In this document: in pieces, positions 59,616 through 64,000 of the stretch
How the letters are laid out: every line of letters starts with the position of its first letter
How positions within the stretch are numbered: the first letter of the stretch is position 1
Origin: Ramlibacter sp.
GTDB taxonomy: Bacteria; Pseudomonadota; Gammaproteobacteria; Burkholderiales; Burkholderiaceae_C
Length of the DNA: 64,000 bases
Direction of reading: 5' to 3'
NCBI GenBank assembly: GCA_019635415.1
Contig: JAHBZN010000002.1
Coordinates: 1,240,001-1,304,000, forward strand
The notes under the pieces: model-generated
The model's input: the letters and a program-made list of their open reading frames with translations, nothing else
The model's database searches: none
Told to the model about the DNA's origin: nothing
Translations under genes and position numbers: made by a program

Positions 59616-60068
59616 TCAGGTGCCGGTGAGCAGCTTCCAGTGCTCGGCCGACACCGGCGTGATCGACAGCCGGTTGCCCTTTTTCAGCACCACCATGTCG
59701 GCCAGGGCCGGGTTGCCGCGCAGCATGGGCAGGGTGATGGTGGGCAGCTTGCGCAGCACCTGCACGTCGACCAACACCCAGCGCGGCGCTTCGGGCCGGG
59801 AGGCCGCGTCGTGGTAGGGCGAGGCCGGATCGAACTGGGTCGGGTCAGGGTAGGGCGCTGACGCGACGCGCGCAAGGCCCACCACGCCCGGTTCGGCGCA
59901 GCTGGAGTGGTAGAACAGCACGCCGTCGCCCACGCGCATGGCATCGCGCATGAAGTTGCGGGCCTGGTAGTTGCGCACGCCGACCCAGGGCACGGTGGCG
60001 TCGGGCGCGGCAAGGGCGTCATCCACCGAGCATTCCTCGGGCTCCGATTTCATCAGCCAGTAGTTCAT
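59616..60068 (-). CDS. EVE-domain protein
   Basis: A 150-residue EVE-domain protein: MNYWLMKSEPEECSVDDALA, WVGVRNYQARNFMRDAMRVG, DGVLFYHSSCAEPGVVGLARV and the C-terminal VVLKKGNRLSITPVSAEHW. The PUA-like fold recognises modified bases such as 5-methylcytosine derivatives in eukaryotes and in bacterial defence proteins. Stand-alone bacterial forms are likely RNA or DNA base readers. ATG at 60068 starts exactly at the conserved MNYWLMKSEP. It is divergent from panE. Confidence 0.92.
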   Translation of the reverse strand: MNYWLMKSEPEECSVDDALAAPDATVPWVGVRNYQARNFMRDAMRVGDGVLFYHSSCAEPGVVGLARVASAPYPDPTQFDPASPYHDAASRPEAPRWVLVDVQVLRKLPTITLPMLRGNPALADMVVLKKGNRLSITPVSAEHWKLLTGT

Positions 60069-60158
60069 GCCGTGGGGTATCCTGGTCAATCCATGGGGGG
60101 CAGGGGTTGAAGGTTACCAGCGCTGCAGAAAACCGCGCGCGTTCCTAGAATTCAGGCC

Positions 60159-61085
60159 ATGACTCAAACTCCCCTGAAGGTCGCCGTGATGGGCGCCGGT
60201 GCCGTGGGTTGCTACTACGGCGGCATGCTGGCCCGGGCCGGCCACCCTGTGACGCTGGTGGCACGGCCCCAGCATGTGCAGGCCATTGCGCAGAACGGCC
60301 TTCGCATGCAGACGCGCAGCTTTGACGAACAGGTGCACCTGGCCGCCAGCGCCGAAGCCAGCGCAGTGAGCGGCGCCGATCTGGTGCTGTTCTGCGTCAA
60401 GTCCACCGACACCGAGGCCGCGGGCGCGCAGATCCGGGAGCACCTGGCGCCTCACGCCCTGGTGCTGTGCCTGCAGAACGGCGTGGACAACGCGGACCGC
60501 CTGCGCGCCGTGCTGCCCGATCACGCGGTGGCCGCCGCCGTGGTCTACGTGGCCACCGAGATGGCGGGCCCGGGCCACATGCGGCACCACGGGCGCGGCG
60601 AACTGGTCATCGAGCCCGTGGCGGGCTCCGAGGCGAGCGAGCAGGCCGCGCAGGCCCTGATCGCGGCTGGCGTGCCCACGGACGTGTCGGACAACGTGCG
60701 CGGTGCGCTGTGGTCCAAGCTGATCCTGAACTGCGCTTACAACGCGGTCTCGGCCATCGCGCAGCGGCCCTACGGCGAAACCGCCGTGGGCGAGGGTGTT
60801 CAGGAAGTGATGGGCGACGTGGTGGCCGAATGCCTGGCCGTGGCGCGGGCCGAAGGGGTCACGCTGCCCGGCGATGTCCACGCTGCGATCCACAAGATCG
60901 TCCAGAGCATGCCCGCGCAGTACTCCTCCACCGCGCAGGACCTGGCGCGCGGCAAACGCACCGAGATCGATTACCTCAACGGCCTGATCGTGCGGCGCGG
61001 CCAGGCGCAGGGCGTGGCCACACCGGTCAACCGGACGCTGTGGGCGCTGGTGAAACTGATCGAAACCAAGGTGGCGCCCGCCTGA
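60159..61085 (+). CDS. panE: 2-dehydropantoate 2-reductase
   Basis: A 308-residue NADPH-dependent ketopantoate reductase of the PanE/ApbA family. The Rossmann motif is VMGAGAVGCYYGGMLARAG (about residues 9-27), followed by VLFCVKSTDTEAAG and LCLQNGVDNADRL. The C-terminal helical domain carries the catalytic Lys in GALWSKLILNCAYNAVSA. Other members of this family reduce related keto acids, so the pantothenate assignment is probable, not certain. It starts at MTQTPLKVAVMGAG. Confidence 0.88.
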   Translation: MTQTPLKVAVMGAGAVGCYYGGMLARAGHPVTLVARPQHVQAIAQNGLRMQTRSFDEQVHLAASAEASAVSGADLVLFCVKSTDTEAAGAQIREHLAPHALVLCLQNGVDNADRLRAVLPDHAVAAAVVYVATEMAGPGHMRHHGRGELVIEPVAGSEASEQAAQALIAAGVPTDVSDNVRGALWSKLILNCAYNAVSAIAQRPYGETAVGEGVQEVMGDVVAECLAVARAEGVTLPGDVHAAIHKIVQSMPAQYSSTAQDLARGKRTEIDYLNGLIVRRGQAQGVATPVNRTLWALVKLIETKVAPA

Positions 61086-61098
61086 GGCGCCGCGGGCC

Positions 61099-61815
61099 TC
61101 AGCCTGCCAGGCCGACGTAGACGTTCTGCACGTCGTCGTTGGCGTCAATGCCGGCCAGGAAGGTCTCGACCTCTTCCAGGGCCTCGGCCGAGAGGCTGGC
61201 CGGATCAACCGGGTTCCTGGGCTTGTAGCCCAGCTTGGCGGACACCACGGCAAAGCCCTGGGCGGGCAGCGCGCGGCTGACCAGGTCGAGGTCCGACGGG
61301 TCGGTGATGAACACCGTGGCCCCGTCTTCGCCGGGCTCGAAATCCTGGGCCCCGGCCTCGATCGCGGCCACCTCGGGGTCGGCGCCGTCGGCGCCCGCGG
61401 CGGGTTCGGCCTCGATCAGGCCCACGTGGTCAAAGTCCCAGCTCACCGAGCCCGAGGCGCCGAGCTGGCCCTTGCGGAACAGCACGCGCATTTCAGGCGC
61501 GGTGCGCTTCACGTTGTCGGTCAGGCATTCCACCATCACCGGCACCTGATGCGGCGCAAAGCCTTCGTAGATCACGTGCTCGAAGTTGACGGCCTCACCG
61601 CTCAGGCCCGCGCCCTTCTTGATGGCGCGCTCCAGCGTGTCCTTGGGCATGGAGACCTTGCGGGCCTGCTCCACCACCAGCCGAAGGCGGGCATTGAGCG
61701 CGGGGTCGGCGCCACTGCGCGCCGCCACCATGATGTCCTTGGCCAGCCGGCCAAAGAGCTTGCCCCTGGCGTCGGCTGCCTGTGCCTTGCCTTTTGCTTT
61801 CCACTGCGCGCCCAT
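61099..61815 (-). CDS. YebC/PmpR/TACO1-family protein
   Basis: A 238-residue YebC-type protein. Conserved parts are [22 protein letters not shown] (slightly changed from the usual AGHSKW start), [35 protein letters not shown] and the C-terminal [15 protein letters not shown] end. Family members are called transcriptional regulators, and recent work ties them to relief of ribosome stalling. It ends 13 bases from the panE stop, convergent with it. It lies 76 bases after the roadblock gene set on the same strand. Confidence 0.92.
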   Translation of the reverse strand: MGAQWKAKGKAQAADARGKLFGRLAKDIMVAARSGADPALNARLRLVVEQARKVSMPKDTLERAIKKGAGLSGEAVNFEHVIYEGFAPHQVPVMVECLTDNVKRTAPEMRVLFRKGQLGASGSVSWDFDHVGLIEAEPAAGADGADPEVAAIEAGAQDFEPGEDGATVFITDPSDLDLVSRALPAQGFAVVSAKLGYKPRNPVDPASLSAEALEEVETFLAGIDANDDVQNVYVGLAG

Positions 61816-61891
61816 GTGTCGATGTCCTTGAGGGTTGAGGCGCCGGCCGGCGGCCCGCGCACAACCCGCTATCGTAAACCGTGGCGCAGGC

Positions 61892-62251
61892 TCAGAACGT
61901 CAGTTCCTTGTCCACGTCCTGCGTCTTGCGGCGGGCCATGGCCAGGTTGGAGCGCTGCTTGTCCAGCACGAAGTAGATGAACACGCCTTCCTTGCGCGAG
62001 GAGGGGCGGATGATGTGGTAGTGCTTGCCCAGGGTGATGAGGATGTCCTCGATCACGTCGTTCAGGCCCAGCGCGCGCATGGTCTTGTTCTTGGCACGGA
62101 CCACCTCGGTGTTGCCGGCGGCGGCCACCTCCATGTCGACGCCCGAGCCGATCGCGCCCAGGATCATGCCGCTGGAGGAGTCCACGATGGACGCGCACAT
62201 CGCACCGTCGATGGTCATGAGCTCGTCCAGGGTTGTCTTGATGTTTGCCAT
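61892..62251 (-). CDS. roadblock/LC7-domain protein (third of set)
   Basis: A 119-residue roadblock/LC7 (MglB-type) protein: [39 protein letters not shown] and [21 protein letters not shown] basic tail follows ([15 protein letters not shown]). Roadblock proteins pair and act as partners or activators of small GTPases. ATG at 62251 is chosen because the longer frame adds an unrelated basic stretch. It is separated by 78 bases from the preceding gene of the same set. Confidence 0.8.
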   Translation of the reverse strand: MANIKTTLDELMTIDGAMCASIVDSSSGMILGAIGSGVDMEVAAAGNTEVVRAKNKTMRALGLNDVIEDILITLGKHYHIIRPSSRKEGVFIYFVLDKQRSNLAMARRKTQDVDKELTF

Positions 62252-62329
62252 GTCAGTTACCTTGTTGTTGCGTGCGATTGAAAACAGGGGCCGGCGCGGC
62301 ACGCGTGACGTGCGCCGGTCCAGTAAATG

Positions 62330-62695
62330 TTAACGGGACAGGAACAGGGCCTTGAGGCGGTGCGCCGCGGCCTGCCAGGCCTTCCAGTCCACGGCCTCGC
62401 GGTCGTCGGACAGCGCGATCAGCAAGGCGCCATGCCCACAGCTCACGATGGTGATGCGGCCTCGCGAGTGCATCAGCACCTGCGCGCGCAGGTCGCCCAG
62501 GTAGTCCAGGTGCCGCCGCTGCCGCTCGTACAGCCGCCAGTAGTCTACCGATGCCTCGGCCACCTGGGGAATGTTGGCCTGCTGCCCCGCTGCGTGAAGG
62601 ACCATGCCGGTCTCCGCGTCCACGAGCGCGCAGCCCTCCAGGCCCTTCATCTGGACCATGGCTTCGAGCTCGACCTTGAACTGGCCGTCCTTCAT
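62330..62695 (-). CDS. roadblock/LC7-like protein (second of set)
   Basis: A 121-residue protein with a roadblock-like layout: a first helix (VELEAMVQMKGLEGCALVD), a beta hairpin (DAETGMVLHAAG), a central helix (VAEASVDYWRLYERQRRHL) and two late strands (RGRITIVSCGHGALLIALSD). It is more diverged than its neighbours. Its start overlaps the upstream roadblock stop by 4 bases, so the two are translated together and may form a heterodimer. Confidence 0.7.
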   Translation of the reverse strand: MKDGQFKVELEAMVQMKGLEGCALVDAETGMVLHAAGQQANIPQVAEASVDYWRLYERQRRHLDYLGDLRAQVLMHSRGRITIVSCGHGALLIALSDDREAVDWKAWQAAAHRLKALFLSR

Positions 62696-63093
62696 GCGGC
62701 GGCCAGTGCGCGGGCCGCCGCTGCGGTGCGGTAGTTGACCTGCGCAATGATCGCGTCGGCGCGGGCCACCACATTGATGACCAGCCCCACGTCCGGGCGG
62801 TGCACGGCATGGATCACGGCCATGCCGTCGTCGGTGTCCACGGTGATGCTGCGGTTGCGGCCAAGCCGCGCTTCGGCCGAGACCACGTCGCCGATGGCGC
62901 AGATCGAGCTGGCCAGCGCGGCCACGCGGGAGGCGTCCAGGCTGTTGCGCACGACCGAGGCCACATCAAAACCATCCACCGTGGCCACGACCACGGCGGT
63001 GACGCCGGCCACGTCATCGAGGATGCCTTGGGCTTCCTGCTGCGCCAGCGCCCGGCTGGTGGCGGAGAGCCGGGCGATTTCAGGGGGATTCAA
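62692..63093 (-). CDS. roadblock/LC7-domain protein (first of set)
   Basis: A 133-residue roadblock protein: ILDDVAGVTAVVVATVDGFD, SVVRNSLDASRVAALASSIC and VIHAVHRPDVGLVINVVARA. The best start is TTG at 63093 (MNPPEIARLSATSRALAQQE), with GGAGAAG just upstream. It overlaps the GTPase gene stop (63080) by 14 bases. An earlier in-frame ATG would lie far inside the GTPase gene and gives a Cys/Ser/Trp-rich shadow sequence. Confidence 0.75.
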   Translation of the reverse strand: MNPPEIARLSATSRALAQQEAQGILDDVAGVTAVVVATVDGFDVASVVRNSLDASRVAALASSICAIGDVVSAEARLGRNRSITVDTDDGMAVIHAVHRPDVGLVINVVARADAIIAQVNYRTAAAARALAAA

Positions 63094-63634
63094 GTTCTTC
63101 TTCTCCGGCCAGGCTGGCCTCGATCTGCGCCAGCAGGGTGTCGATGAGCAGGAGCACGTCGTCGCGCTGGCGCACATCGACGGGGAGGATGGGGCAGAAC
63201 ACGCCCCGCGCTTCCAGCAGCGCGGCGTAGTCGTCCAGGCTGGGCGAGGCGTGGGTGTCGAGCCGGCCGACGCCGATGGCGCAGGGCACCCGCTGCAGTT
63301 CGTCGGCGAAGCCGTCCAGATACAGCGCCAGGTCCTCGAGCGGGGCCGGGCGGGAGTTGTCGGTGAGGATGATCAGCCCGAGCGCATTGCGCACCAGGAT
63401 CTTCCAGAGAAAATCGAAGCGGGCCTGCCCGGGCGTACCGAACAGGCGGATGCGGTCGCCGGAGTCCAGTGTCAGCGTGCCAAAGTCCAGGCCCACGGTG
63501 GTGCGCGCCTTGGCCACCGAGGCATCGGTGTTGGCCACGTCGGTCACGATGGGCGGCGTCTCGCTCACGCTGGCGATGGCTGTGGTCTTGCCCGCCCCCA
63601 TCGTGCCGGTGAAGAGGATCTTGTGTTCGGCCAT
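63080..63634 (-). CDS. small GTPase-like protein (P-loop, roadblock-associated)
   Basis: A 184-residue P-loop GTPase-like protein. It has G1 GTMGAGKT (residues 10-17), a switch region TTVGLDFGTLTL, and G3 as LFGTPGQARFDFLW (DxxG replaced by GTPGQ). The usual base-specific NKxD reads VGRLDT. Similar GTPases (CvnD-type, COG2229) are encoded with roadblock proteins. It overlaps the next roadblock gene and begins directly at the stop of the upstream gene. Confidence 0.82.
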   Translation of the reverse strand: MAEHKILFTGTMGAGKTTAIASVSETPPIVTDVANTDASVAKARTTVGLDFGTLTLDSGDRIRLFGTPGQARFDFLWKILVRNALGLIILTDNSRPAPLEDLALYLDGFADELQRVPCAIGVGRLDTHASPSLDDYAALLEARGVFCPILPVDVRQRDDVLLLIDTLLAQIEASLAGEEELESP

Positions 63635-64000
63635 TCAGCGAAGTCCCAATCGCATGCGGATGCTGCGCACCAGGCCCCAGCGGCTGTCACGGGGGCGCTG
63701 CGCACTGTGGTTGTCATGGTGGTGGTGCGGGGCCGGTGCGGGGCGCCCATGCGCGGCCGGCGTGACCGCCACGCGTACCGGTGTGCCGGGCAGGATGTCC
63801 ACCAGTTCCAGACGTTTCAGCGACTGGATGAAGGCCTCGCAGTGCGCCTCGGCCTGGCGGCTCAGGTTGGCCAGCTCGGTCATGCTCAGAGCGCGCTTGC
63901 CCAGCATGGTGGCCATGCGGATGCGCGTGGGGTCGGACCGCAGGGCCTCGTTGGGCGGCCATTTGCGCAGCTTGAAGCGGGTCGGGGCCTGGATCGCCAC
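63635..64000 (-). CDS. winged-helix-like protein, 5' end at or beyond window edge
   Basis: At least 121 residues; the frame is open to the last base of the window, where a GTG could be the start. Residues about 20-65 (RSDPTRIRMATMLGKRALSM, then ELANLSRQAEAHCEAFIQSL) look like a DNA-binding-type helix-turn-helix with a following wing. A Pro/His-rich linker (APHHHHDNHS) and a basic tail (SIRMRLGLR) follow. The gene abuts the GTPase start, so they are co-translated. The position recalls the DUF742 helix-turn-helix protein of actinobacterial conservons, but I cannot assign the family. Confidence 0.6.
   Translation of the reverse strand: MAIQAPTRFKLRKWPPNEALRSDPTRIRMATMLGKRALSMTELANLSRQAEAHCEAFIQSLKRLELVDILPGTPVRVAVTPAAHGRPAPAPHHHHDNHSAQRPRDSRWGLVRSIRMRLGLR

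Overview
The window is GC-rich, densely packed bacterial DNA. The gene content points to a betaproteobacterium of the order Burkholderiales, most likely family Comamonadaceae. The evidence is the aerobic benzoyl-CoA (box) genes next to a branched-chain-type ABC transporter, an exbB-exbD-lpxK-trm112-kdsB-adk cluster, and a short dispersed repeat that I associate with that family. Nothing looks like a prophage, IS element, integron or CRISPR array. Two tRNA genes (Pro-TGG, Arg-TCT) are present and no rRNA.

Layout. 1-6.2 kb: the end of a DUF2868/DUF3482 membrane protein, small conserved proteins, a tRNA-modification pair (trhO and an RluA-type pseudouridine synthase) and a TetR-controlled alpha/beta hydrolase. 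6.2-8.4 kb: two tandem GAF proteins, each with a decayed GGDEF-like domain. 8.4-25.2 kb: an aromatic-acid region. It holds a CoA-transferase, pobA with divergent pobR, and an ABC uptake operon (substrate-binding protein, LysE-type exporter, livHMGF, sensor kinase). It also holds benzoate-CoA ligase, a flavodoxin, and divergent boxR-boxC-boxB. 25.2-28.2 kb: DUF488, a secreted protein, a PhoX-type phosphatase and the tRNAs. 28.2-35.3 kb: acyl-CoA metabolism, with an acyl-CoA dehydrogenase, an APH-type kinase and a Crp regulator, then an enoyl-CoA hydratase-family enzyme and a 3-hydroxyacyl-CoA dehydrogenase. 35.4-42.7 kb: a FimV-like protein, an MFS transporter, a D-2-hydroxyacid dehydrogenase, and lexA with tandem SOS boxes divergent from an asparaginase. 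42.7-56.1 kb: housekeeping genes (adk, kdsB, lpxK, exbBD, xseA, sodB, icd, clpS, clpA, sbcB). 56.1-59.5 kb: a formate/nitrite-type transporter behind a transcription attenuator, followed by a PP2C-phosphatase/Ser-Thr-kinase fusion. 59.6-64 kb: EVE protein, panE, yebC, and a GTPase/roadblock gene set.

How the genes work together. The 13.6-25.2 kb block reads as one benzoate module: import (liv-type ABC), activation to benzoyl-CoA (bclA), epoxidation (boxB) and ring opening (boxC), under BoxR acting on a compact divergent promoter at 21.07-21.12 kb. The reductase boxA and the aldehyde dehydrogenase boxD are not in the window. pobA feeds 4-hydroxybenzoate toward protocatechuate separately.

The most unusual signal is a repeat with a constant 46-bp core in nine copies (both orientations). 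Four copies are intergenic and five lie inside the open frames of livG, boxC, the asparaginase gene, lpxK and xseA without breaking them. All homology statements are from recognition of motifs and family resemblance; no search was run.
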